In this document: positions 38,122 to 47,500 of the stretch, in pieces
Position numbering within the stretch: the stretch's first letter is position 1
How the letters are laid out: each line of letters starts with the position of its first letter
DNA from: Echiichthys vipera
Taxonomy: Eukaryota; Chordata; Actinopteri; Perciformes; Trachinidae
Reading direction: 5' to 3'
Assembly: GCA_963691815.1 (NCBI GenBank)
Contig: OY829659.1
Coordinates: 18,828,741 to 18,892,740, forward strand
Length of the DNA stretch: 64,000 bases
Translations under genes and position numbers: made by a program
The notes under the pieces: generated by a model
Told to the model about the DNA's origin: nothing
Seen by the model: the letters and a program-made list of their open reading frames with translations, nothing else
Databases searched by the model: none

Positions 38122-39057
38122 TGTGTCTATAGCTGTGTGAGGTACACAAACACAGTTTTGATAGTAAAGTTTTAAAAGGAAGAAGTTGCTGTACTTCACG
38201 CGAGAGGATAAACTTTGGCAAGAAGATTTTTTTTTTGCTTAGAAAATGTTTTTGACACTTCTTGGCACAAAATTACAGTTTGTCTAGCTGCAGTGTCAAC
38301 CTACATTGGCTTGACTGCGTGTGTGTGTGTGCGTGCGTGTGTGTGCGTGCGTGCGTGCGCGCGTGCTAGGAATTTTTGATCAAATGATTCCCCTCTACAT
38401 GTTTCGAATATCACATGGTTTCTCACAGGAGTGACCTGGGTCCTGACGTGGGGTACGAGGCGATTGGGATTGTTGACAGCAGCCTTCCAACAGTAGGAGT
38501 GTTTGCCAAAGCCACAGCCAAGGATACACCTAAAGCTGCTACAGAGCAGTCAGGTATTTATGAAATCTTAATCCTATAAAGCAAAAATAACCAGTGAATT
38601 TGAGGACAGAGGCTCGGATATAGTCTTAACCATTTAAATGTATTGCAGGAACTGGAATCCGCTCAGAGAGTGAAACGGAGGACACAGCTACTAGCCCAGT
38701 GGTCTCTTCAACTCCTGCTCCCAAAATGGTGCAGCAGAAAGACGAGTATGGAAAAGGAGTCATCTTCTACCTGAGAGACAAAGTAGTGGTGGGCATTATC
38801 CTGTGGAACGTCTTCAACAGGATGCCCATTGCAAGAAAGGTACATCACTTTGTAAGAAAAATGGTTATCACAGTAAGGATTTAAAATGTAGATTTGATAA
38901 TTGTAAATTGTTTATTATTATGTTGTGTTATTATTAAATTATTTCCCCCTGGGATTATTAAAAAATTTCTGATTCCGATTCGTAGATAATCAAGGATGGA
39001 GAGGAGCACGCAGATCTAAATGAAGTGGCCAAACTGTTCAACATCCATGACGATTAA
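25369..39057 (+). CDS. aifm1: Apoptosis-inducing factor 1, mitochondrial (FAD/NADH oxidoreductase)
   Basis: AIF is a flavoprotein anchored in the mitochondrial inner membrane. It oxidises NADH, supports respiratory complex assembly through CHCHD4, and moves to the nucleus in caspase-independent death. Coding exons: 25369-25456, 28657-28787, 28901-29021, 29169-29192, 29624-29755, 30852-30923, 31138-31209, 31313-31390, 32278-32349, 32569-32640, 32744-32821, 33220-33338, 33439-33569, 33905-33995, 34164-34248, 34326-34402, 34731-34839, 34920-35027, 35147-35235, 35317-35457, 36316-36458, 38429-38553, 38649-38839, 38986-39057. All join in phase: 806 aa, against 613 in human. Residues 1-30 look like a matrix-targeting presequence. 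QLYVLLVGAACIGGGVY (57-73) is the membrane anchor. FAD Rossmann glycines are at 333-335 (LLIGGGTAS), NAD Rossmann at 502-507 (IIGGGFLG), and the AIF C-terminal domain ends LFNIHDD. The excess length is a Pro/Glu/Ala-rich linker (about 114-313) of cassette exons, three of them duplicated. Whether all linker exons are used in one transcript cannot be seen. Confidence 0.95.
26560..26880 (-). mobile_element. Penelope-like element fragment nested in Tc1
   Basis: Foreign sequence interrupts the Tc1 transposase between its N-terminal helix-turn-helix part and the later catalytic part. It carries the block 'gacgtttcacctctcatcca' and 'agaggcttcatcag', known from the terminal repeats (pLTRs) of fish Penelope-like elements of the Neptune/Poseidon type. 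The hammerhead motif reads on the minus strand, so the element probably points that way. Both edges are approximate and no reverse transcriptase is present. Confidence 0.55.
26631..26664 (-). ncRNA. Hammerhead ribozyme motif (Penelope type)
   Basis: Read on the minus strand from 26664, the sequence begins CTGATGA, followed by a stem-loop with CCTC pairing to GAGG, then GAAAC and GTC at the end. These are the conserved core of a type I hammerhead ribozyme: the CUGAUGA box, helix II, the GAAA box and a GUC cleavage triplet. Helix III is minimal, as described for hammerheads of Penelope-like retroelements, which often act as dimers. 'gaa' before the core can pair with 'ttc' after the cleavage site as part of helix I. 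Cleavage activity is not demonstrated. Confidence 0.65.
27900..28650. other. Rest of aifm1 intron 1, nothing recognised
   Basis: AT-rich sequence between the Tc1 element and aifm1 exon 2. I see no exon, RNA gene or named repeat. It ends with the acceptor 'tgttttcag' before exon 2 at 28657. Confidence 0.4.
29169..29192 (+). other. aifm1: 24-nt microexon of aifm1 (exon 4)
   Basis: The segment 'ctgttgaagccactgagaca'... is bounded by 'ttgtag' and 'gtgagtg'. It adds eight residues (A-V-E-A-T-E-T-E) and is phase 1 at both ends, so it can be included or skipped without changing frame. Its acidic composition matches the linker exons that follow. Confidence 0.65.
30205..31600 (+). repeat. aifm1: Tandem duplication in aifm1, copy 1 (exons 6-8)
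   Basis: First copy of a head-to-tail repeat of about 1.4 kb. It carries exons 30852-30923, 31138-31209 and 31313-31390, which encode 74 residues rich in Pro, Glu, Ala and Ser (protein residues about 166-239), including a five-codon GCA alanine run. The flanking intron DNA is duplicated too: 'ccattctgaactgtaaatac' near 30240 matches 'ctattctgaactctaaatac' near 31630. Edges are estimates. Confidence 0.85.
31600..33040 (+). repeat. aifm1: Tandem duplication in aifm1, copy 2 (exons 9-11)
   Basis: Second copy, immediately adjacent. Its exons 32278-32349, 32569-32640 and 32744-32821 have the same sizes (72, 72, 78), phases and splice sites as copy 1. I count four differences in 222 coding bases: two synonymous, plus P to A and T to A. 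The offset is 1426 bases for the first exon and 1431 for the other two, because of a 5-base 'ctgac' insertion near 32457. The right edge is marked by 'ttgtaatgata...tctcactcacatgaa' at about 32996-33029, which matches 31551-31581. Confidence 0.85.
35725..36043. mobile_element. MITE with 'gatcgac/gatat' type inverted ends, aifm1 intron
   Basis: Non-autonomous element between the exons ending at 35457 and starting at 36316. The left end 'tagtgataagacgatacaca' with 'ggccgatattatc' and the right end 'attatcggcccctgaaaat...ggtcgatccctac' are imperfect inverted copies. They match a widespread fish DNA-transposon family beginning 'tagggatcgaccgatat'. It has no coding capacity. Confidence 0.6.
37333..37778. 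mobile_element. hAT-type MITE in aifm1 intron
   Basis: The left end 'tagggttgaaaaag' (from about 37343) and the right end 'cagaattttgcagccctac' (to about 37776) are inverted. Subterminal 'ggaaactttgg...ttccatgggaa' and 'ttcccatggaaagtttccaa' are also inverted. This is the known fish family with ends 'tagggttgcaaaattc'. Flanking 'cttacagc' and 'cttaacagc' are a plausible, slightly degraded target-site duplication of about 8 bases, as for hAT elements. A run of 16 G (37356-37371) lies just inside the left end. Confidence 0.7.
38061..38118. repeat. (TG)n microsatellite
   Basis: TG array with ATGT interruptions in the large aifm1 intron before the exon at 38429. A second, imperfect GT/GC array follows at about 38318-38366. 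Confidence 0.9.
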
Positions 39058-39256
39058 GATGGTAGAGGCCGGTACTCATTGCGGGAGGGCAGTTACACTT
39101 CATGTGCATACTGAACTTTGGCATCCATTGCCACACAACTGATCATACAGGAGGAATCATGTACATTATGTCATTGTCGCTGAAATGTATTCATATTTCA
39201 AATTTGTATCTACTGTACCAGTTTTGTCTGTTTTTTTTTCTATCCAGCAAAAATCC

Positions 39257-39849
39257 TTAGCCCCTTTCACACAGATTCCGCAACAGCGGTGCAGTGAAGA
39301 AATGCCGCAAAACACAGCCTTTTGTCAATTCACACAGAACCAAGCAAGGTGACGTAATGCAGCCCCAGGTGTGATTTCACACAGAACGCCGGCATTCCCT
39401 CAGCAAAACGGGCATCTAGTGTGCGTGAAAGCTGACCAAACCGCCAACTTTATGCTTTATAGTAGCACAAATGTAGAGAGGACGACAGACAGACTGCAGA
39501 ACGTGGCGCCTGCACTAATGTGTGTGTGTGTTTGAGAGAGGGAGAGAAAGGAAAAAGACAAAAGAGAGGGGAGGAGACGGACTATTGCACACGATGTTTC
39601 TGTAAGTTATTAATAACTTGTGCTACTCTGAACGCTGCTTTGTCATTTTTTTGACCTGCCTGACTGCATCACTACTGTGGTTCGCTCCGTCTTGCAGCCT
39701 GTGATAACCTCCACCACCGACTCGGAGGCGCAACAGATCTGCCCCCCCAACCCCAACCACCGCACCGTCTCATTACCTTTCACACAGACGTCGGGCAGTA
39801 ATAAAGGTGCAACAGCCCCGAAACGTAATGGCTGTGTGAAAGGGGCTAA
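39257..39849. mobile_element. 593-bp MITE with 18-bp perfect terminal inverted repeats
   Basis: It starts with ttagcccctttcacacag and ends with the exact inverse, ctgtgtgaaaggggctaa. Internal copies of 'ttcacacagaac' and 'ctttcacacagacg' repeat the terminal motif, and the right part contains a 'caacagccccgaaacgtaatg' block. No transposase is present. It lies inside the presumed aifm1 3' UTR. Confidence 0.8.
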
Positions 39850-40001
39850 TGTCTCATGTAACACCGAACTTTTTTCTCATGTTTTTGAAAATCATGGTCA
39901 AGATGTGATAGTACTGCTTTTCCCCACCAGGCTGAAAATGCTGTGCATGGATTATTGTTTCCCACTGTGTGATCAGAGCAGCTTGCCGTGAAAGAATCTG
40001 C

Positions 40002-40007
40002 AATAAA
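40002..40007 (+). promoter_or_regulatory. aifm1: Candidate poly(A) signal of aifm1
   Basis: AATAAA in 'tctgcaataaaagct', about 945 bases after the stop codon. It is the first canonical hexamer seen downstream on this strand. Confidence 0.5.
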
Positions 40008-40029
40008 AGCTATTTTTAAGTGATAGTGA

Positions 40030-41567
40030 TCCCATTATTTTCTTTTTCTACTCTAGATAATGGCATTGATAACGTATACATTGAACTGCATTCTGAGTCT
40101 GTGTGGTTGAGCTCATGTGTCCTGAAGCATTTTAATGTGTACTGCTTGGTAAATGTACTTCTGACATATGAACTATAGTGATTGGACCTTTTTTTAAATT
40201 AAGTCAAATGTCTAACCTCAGCTAAAAGCACTGGGTACAGACGGGCTTGTATAAAGGGCACCTGGCGAGTACATAAGATCTAATTAAGCCGAGCCAATGT
40301 GCGCTCCAACAAGAACAACGTTAAAATGAAGCTTGCCCTACTTATCCTGTCCGGGGGTTAAGATGTTCAAGCATGCAGAAACATTGTTTTTTTTTCTGCT
40401 GTGGGCTTCTTGTTATTAAGATTGCGTTCATGTTTTGTATTCTCACACATTTCTTATCCTATTTGACACTGTGGGCTCCAGAGCGAAGTGTGGAACGGCC
40501 TTTCAGATGTGAGGCAAACACGTGCAGCCATAACGTCCCATCGCTTTCCTTGACATTAATTTTACATGAGTAAATGGCTGAACTGCCTCCCCCTCTGTTT
40601 ATAGAGGAATAAATATGAGCTTCCATATTTGTGTTTGAATTTTCCTGGCGATGTAAAAATGAAGTAATTAGACCAGAAATATTGGACAGCTCTGCTGAAG
40701 ATACTGTAAATAACCTCTGGATGTGTACTGACACTTAAAGAAACGTGTTACACTTGAATTAATTGGAACTTAATGCTCATCCTACTTTCTCTAATGTTTG
40801 TCTTTAATCTGCAGTCGAGTGGGATCTGTGATAATTATGTTTTAATTGTAGACAATTCCATCTTGATTTAAATGATCAGATCTCTCAAAGATCTGTAAAC
40901 ACACTCCCACTTTTGGAAGTTATACACTGATGCTACAGGCTTTTTTTGCCACAATTTATCACAATATGAAAAACTAAGTAAACAGCCAATTAAGAGAATA
41001 TTGGTGTCATTTAAATGTTGTTAATGTTGTCATTTGAGGACATTAATCTGCATTTATGGCATTGGAAAAAAGTATTTAAGATTATTTTATGTTTATGGGT
41101 TTAGGCAAAAAATTACTTCTAGTGCTGTGTAATGTTTAACCAATGGAAAAACATGACACCTTATAAAAAAAACCTATTTTTTAATCTTGTCTTACATGTT
41201 TTTATTTCAATAACTCATTTTATTTTCAGTAAAAAGTAAATATTTCTGCTAATCTGATGCTCAGATGAGGAGTAATGCTGGCCACTCCGCTTAGAAATGG
41301 TCCTGTCTCTTTAAATATTCTTGCAGTAATTCCTTGAACGTGCATATGGCCATAAAAAAGAGATAAAGCTTGAAGACATCCACACAAACAGGCATTTTGA
41401 ATTATACAGCAGCAGCTTCCTGTATTTTACACCTGCAGAGAGGGAGGGAGGCTCAGCTCCAGAAGACAGCCTGGCTGGAAGAGCAACACCAAGTTCCTGT
41501 AGCTCTTCTTTTCTTTTTCAGTTCTTCCCTTCATTGGTCTGACTTCTGTTGTTTTTGGTATTTAAGG
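40030..41567. other. Intergenic DNA and presumed glra4 5' region
   Basis: No other gene recognised. The 1.5 kb between the aifm1 poly(A) signal and the glra4 start codon should contain the glra4 promoter and 5' UTR, but I cannot place the transcription start. An in-frame upstream ATG at 41370 would add 66 non-conserved residues before the signal peptide and is not preferred. Confidence 0.4.
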
Positions 41568-44500
41568 ATGCTATTGCACATCTTGTGTATGTTGTGGGCA
41601 TCATCTGTCATTTTATTGCAAGGCAGGTAAGAGACTATTTTAAGTTACCTTCCTGAACTTATTTATAGAAGAACTCTGTAATTTACTTTTTATTTAGGCA
41701 TTTCAATGTAAATTGAACTGTGATTGTTGTATTTTTTATAATCAATGGACATAGACAAATGTTTATAATAAGACATTAGATGATGATCCTGTGCTTCTTT
41801 AACCAAGATGCACATAAACATTACTGATGTTCATTACATTACTGTCTTAAATTGAGATGCATTAAATATTGTGTGATATATAATTAAAATACAACAAAGG
41901 GAAATGTGCATGAATGTAGGATGCAGGATTATGCAGAACAGAAAAAAAGAAGATGGTGATTGCTTTTAGGTGATAAACCTGCAAGATTTGAGTCTTTATA
42001 TAAACATGTTTAGATAAAATCTAGTTTAATCAGAATACTGTATAGTATATAACACAACAGTTACAATTATAAAAGGCATGTGATGCCAACTGGTAAATCA
42101 ACTAAAATAATAAATATTGTGCACACATTATATTAAACCTTTCCAAAGGGAAAATTAGAGATATTAAGTAATAGTACATCCAGAGTTGGTTGTCCTGTCA
42201 CCTGGCAGGTCTGTGCTCTGTAAGGAGATGAAGCTCCCAAGCAGGGCAGCCAAAGCCCCCTCTCCATCTGACTTTCTGGACAAACTGATGGGACGCACAT
42301 CTGGCTACGACGCTCGCATCAGACCAAACTTCAAAGGTAACACACTTTGATGTGCAGTGGGAGGACCTCCGCGGTCAGGACAGGTGTGGGAAATTGCTAT
42401 TTCAATAACATAATAACAAGCTGGGCGGCGAAGTAGCACAAATTATTCACAGATGGGTCAGAAGTAAGAGGTTGCTGCAGGCTTTTCACACGGGAGCCTC
42501 GGTTTTTCTTTTTGTCATGGGCTGTTACTGTTTTTATGCTGACCCACAGCCTTAGGTTAGACTTCTCTTTCAGACTTGTCAGAAATGTGCACTTACCCTT
42601 ATTTGTTACCCAGCAGGCCCATTTCAGTCCAATCTTAATCTCTCATCATGAGTGAAGCCAGCAGATTCTCTCTGACATACTCCCCCCTCAGTCTCCGGGG
42701 TCGCATTTCATATATATTTCATACTTGCTCCACATCCTTGTCAGTGCATTCTGTGTAAATCCCAGCTGATTATCTATAAATACACTAATGTAACTAAAAG
42801 AGAATCAATAAATTATTGCCTCTCAGGAAATGAGTCCCTGAAATATTTAAGGTTTCGGTGGTCAACAGATGTACTACACTAATGGGAGTGTACTGGAAAT
42901 GACAAGACAATTACATTCTGCTTATGTTGGATAAGTCTATTTAACAGGACACAGCATGGCACATTATGAAGAGAGCAAGCAGATGATATTCCGCCGGAAC
43001 GCTCAGCTCCAATACTGCCGTCTCCTCGGAAAACAACATCAGTGGAATTTAAGAAACCCTTGTGACTATAATGTGTGATGACAATCTGCTTTTGCCAGGT
43101 CCTCCTGTCAATGTCACCTGCAACATCTTCATCAACAGCTTCGGATCCATCACTGAAACAACCATGGTAAGTATATTTTCTTTACAAGCCTCATTGGTCA
43201 AACTTAATGAAGTGGATGGTTGATAGTCTGGGAGATGCAGCAGGTGAACATGTGAACATATGCATCTGTTTTTATTATCTGATTGATGGGTATCAAACTT
43301 GGACTTTGTAAATGCAATGTTAAGAAAAATAACTTGACCGTTGGTGTTCACTGTGCCTAATTCAGCAATAAATGTGACTACAGGTAGCAATTCTGCTCCT
43401 CAGGCTGATATACATTATACTTATCTTGAAGATATCACATTAAGTAGTCAGTTAGAGTCTTATGATATGGGGATTTATTAAAGTGAAGTTTAAAACTTTT
43501 TTCAGCATCTGCTCTATCTCCTCTAGCAAGGGAAAGTGAGGGTTTAAAGGTCCCATTATGTCAAAAGTGATTATTATTTTTACGCAATTGTATGGTTTTG
43601 ATGTCAGTATTATGCTCTGTTTTTTGAGTGTTTTTGCATGGTGCCTGGTGGTTAGAGTGGCGCCCCTTATACAGAGGCTAAAGCCCTAAACACAGTCCTG
43701 GTTCGATTCCCAACTGTGTCCCTTTGCTGCAAGTGCACAGTCATTCCCCTTCTGCAATCACAAGAGCGTTTCAGACAGAGGGTGAAAACAGGTATATCCA
43801 GAGGGACAGGATGAGAAAAATAATTGCGTTTTTGAACATTAAAGCATAAAAATGGTCCAGTAGAAACCCATACACAAGTATGAACCTGAAAATATGGGAC
43901 CTTAAACACTATCTTGTAAGGACTTTGATGCCTCGAAAAGTAAGCAGGAATCTGTTAGTCAGTAGTAGTAGTCCAATATCAGTTTCCTATTATTGTCTAA
44001 CTGTGTTACAGGTTGTTATAGTCAACACGTGCCATTACCAAAGACTAAAAATACTCTGTTACAAGTAAAGGTCCTGCATTTACAGCTTCACTTCTGTGAA
44101 AGTACATAAGTATTAGCATCACCAAAATTATGCAGGATGGCACATTTCAGAATAATATACAATTTTATTAGATTTTAATATTATAAAGGTAAAGGTAGGG
44201 ATCATTTAAATTCCCTTAAATACTGCTGGTTAGGTTAATCCATAATAAAATATCATAATTTGTTGATTTTATTCTGTAATAATATAATCAACAATAATAG
44301 GAATCTGAAAAGTTATTAGTAACTAAAGCTGGTTTAACAATGCAGCTATGTCATTTGGACAATGAGCTGTTAATATTTATTTATCAGATGCACCAGGTTC
44401 TTTTTGTTTCTCGTTTCTGGCTCCTCTCCCAAAGTTGAAGTCCATTTGGAGCATGTTTCATAATGCCTAAACATACTGTCCATCGATTATGACTAATTAA

Positions 44501-47500
44501 TGACTGTAAACACCATCTTTCTAGTTCATTACATAATGTCAGATATGATTTTCTCATCTCTCTGTCAAATAAGGGGAAGTCCTTTATTTGTGTGGCACAT
44601 TGAGAGGGTTTGCAGACATTTTTTCTTTTTCTTTTTTTAGAAAGATTAAAAAAGATGTTTTTTCTAAAATACCTCGAGGGAGCCATCAAATTTTAAATGA
44701 TGAAATTGTAAGTGGAGTTTTCTGTTCTTCAGATGATGAGTTTGTGTGTGTGTGCACAGTGCTCCTCGCCTGCTGAGAGATGCTGCAGGTTCATTTGTTT
44801 CTTATTCCTGCAGTGCACAAAGCACTGCAAATTAAGAGAACACATGCAAACAGAAAAAAACACAAGTAGATTAAGAAAATATCTTCATCAATTTGACAAC
44901 TCGTACAAATAGAGAAAACACACCAAATACAAAATCTGTTTCCAGGAGGCACTAATAAGGATGCAGAATATTACTATCCTCTTACTAAATAGTTTTGCCT
45001 TGTTGCGATCTTTAAGTGTATTTTGACAGTATTACTCTTTGTTTTTGGTCCCTTATTACTGTACATGTTTCAGTCAAAAATTATAAAAGATATACACATT
45101 GTTAATACCATTACTTTGGTAAATACATGGTATTACTTAATTACTACTTCTTTATTATCAATATCTACTATGGCACAATTTCCACTTGTGATTATGTTTC
45201 TGTCATTTTAACTATCACTGTTTAATTTAATCATGACTTAATTCCGACTTCATTCGATTTAGGACTACCGGCTCAATGTATTTCTGCGACAGCAGTGGAA
45301 TGACCCTCGACTGGCATATAAGGAGTATCCAGATGACTCTCTGGACCTGGACCCCTCAATGTTGGACTCCATTTGGAAACCTGACCTGTTCTTTGCAAAT
45401 GAAAAGGGAGCAAACTTTCACGAGGTCACAACAGACAACAAACTGCTTCGGATCTTCCAGAATGGAAATGTCCTCTACAGCATCAGGTGATCTGTTGGTT
45501 TAAATAGTTCATCTGTCTGAGTAATGCACCGAGATACACCTCTATCAGACATTACAAATACAGTTCCATGGTTTGTCAAGTTTCCAATTGAAAATGAACC
45601 TCTAGCTCTGTGAGTTGAAGTCTAAACGTGGTCCAACAACATGTTTGTTTCACTCCAGTTCAGCTCAGTTGTCATAATTGTCCAGCACTCACTGTGAATA
45701 ATAACTGCAGGCTAAAACAGAATCAGGCCAGTAATGTGGCACTAAAGCAATGGTCTATTGTAGCGTAATGGTTTTCATTAGAATGTAATAAAGATGAAGC
45801 AATGTTCAAAGCTCTATTAGCAATTCTGAACATGAACTCAATGATCAGTTGCTTCTCTCGCTCTTCTAATCTTAGGGGATGTAACTGAAATGATCAATTA
45901 TTACTTAGCAACTTTATTAATTCATTTTCACAAAATGAGATTGTCAGAAAGTTAGAAAAAAATATCTATTATATATACATTTTATATATATGGCTAGCCA
46001 CTGTGTGCACTGGACAACAGTGAATCAGGATCATTCCTCCTCTCTGCTGTATTGCTCAATTGTGTGAGATCTTTCACTCATCCTTGCTGGAATAAACGAA
46101 TAGACAGGTCTTTAAAATGAACAATGTTAGAGTCTATAAAAAGGTCTGAATCTGAGCTTTAAATTGATAAATCACTTCAGGGAATGAGATCATGCTAGCC
46201 TGACAGACCAGGCTAAATATACAGAACAGATTTGACCTCTGACTCTGAAAGCTGTCTGGTATTGACCACACTAAATGTCTGGTTTTTAGCTCCAAGGGTG
46301 TGCTAGGATGGGAAGCTAATACTTGTTGGAAGAAAAGAGAATCTAAGCTTTAATGTGATGTACAACGTGTTGGATTTAAAGCGGGTTTACCAGAAATACA
46401 GGAGGATAAATTAGAGTATAAAACTGCTTTGCTGCAGGCCTGAATGTAACTGTAGATATATTTACAGAAACTCAGTTTATTTGACAGTCCTTACTCCTCT
46501 ATTAAGCACTCACCCGTTTCTACTGATTGTGCTGCTGGGTTTCCAAGCCTATTTTATGTGAAGCTCTCCATAAAGGCTGGCCGTCAGTCCTTTGTGTGCT
46601 TTGTGTGGGATGCAGTGGGATAATGAGATGGAAAGGGGGACAGGTGTCAGAGAGGTTAGAGCTGCTTGAAGTGTGACCCTTAATATATGGAGGGTGTGCA
46701 TATACAGTACATCAGCAGGAGATAGACGGTGCTATAAGTTTAGCACTGTTGGCTAGCTGGGTATCCACTCATAGGGTGGCGTGTGACGGCATCACCTTTT
46801 CACTTCATCACCATTCCAGTGCCGTTACGGTGTTGCTGTCTCTGTTTTCCAGGCTGACGCTTGTCCTTTCCTGTCCCATGGATCTGAAAAACTTCCCCAT
46901 GGACAGCCAGAAGTGTACGATGCAGCTCGAAAGCTGTGAGTTTATCTTTCAAGGCATTGAAACATTCCATACACATTATATCAAGGATTAGCTGCATACC
47001 GTATAACGTCTGTCTTTCTTCTAGTTGGCTACACCATGAATGACCTTATTTTTGAATGGCTGGATGTGGGAGCTGTGCAGGTGGCTGATGATCTGACGCT
47101 CCCTCAGTTTGTGCTGAAAGAAGAGAAAGGCCTCGGCTACTGCACCAAGCACTACAACACAGGTACATGACGCACGACGACCTGCCCAGCAACATCCTCG
47201 ATAGATACTGTCAATCAACTTCTAATAAGACTGTCAGTTTGCACCTGTATCTCATCCTGTGCTTAGGTAAGTTCACCTGCATTGAGGTCAAATTCTACTT
47301 GGAGCGTCAAATGGGCTACTACCTGATCCAGATGTACATACCAAGCCTGCTCACCGTCATCCTGTCCTGGGTGTCGTTCTGGATCAACATGGATGCGGCT
47401 CCGGCCAGAGTGGGACTGGGGATCACTACAGTGCTCACCATGACGACGCAGAGCTCTGGCTCCAGGGCCTCCCTGCCAAAGGTCAGACAGTTTTGTTTCT

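Larger units (their letters stand above)
39058..40020 (+). other. aifm1: Probable aifm1 3' UTR
   Basis: Sequence after the TAA at 39055-39057. I see no AATAAA before the MITE at 39257. The first clear one is 'caataaaagc' at 40002-40007, so the mature 3' UTR probably reads through the whole MITE. The end point is inferred. Confidence 0.5.

Noticed and set aside
41370..41567. Upstream in-frame ATG extending glra4 by 66 residues
   Set aside because: The added peptide is not conserved in glycine receptors and would bury the signal peptide MLLHILCMLWASS.
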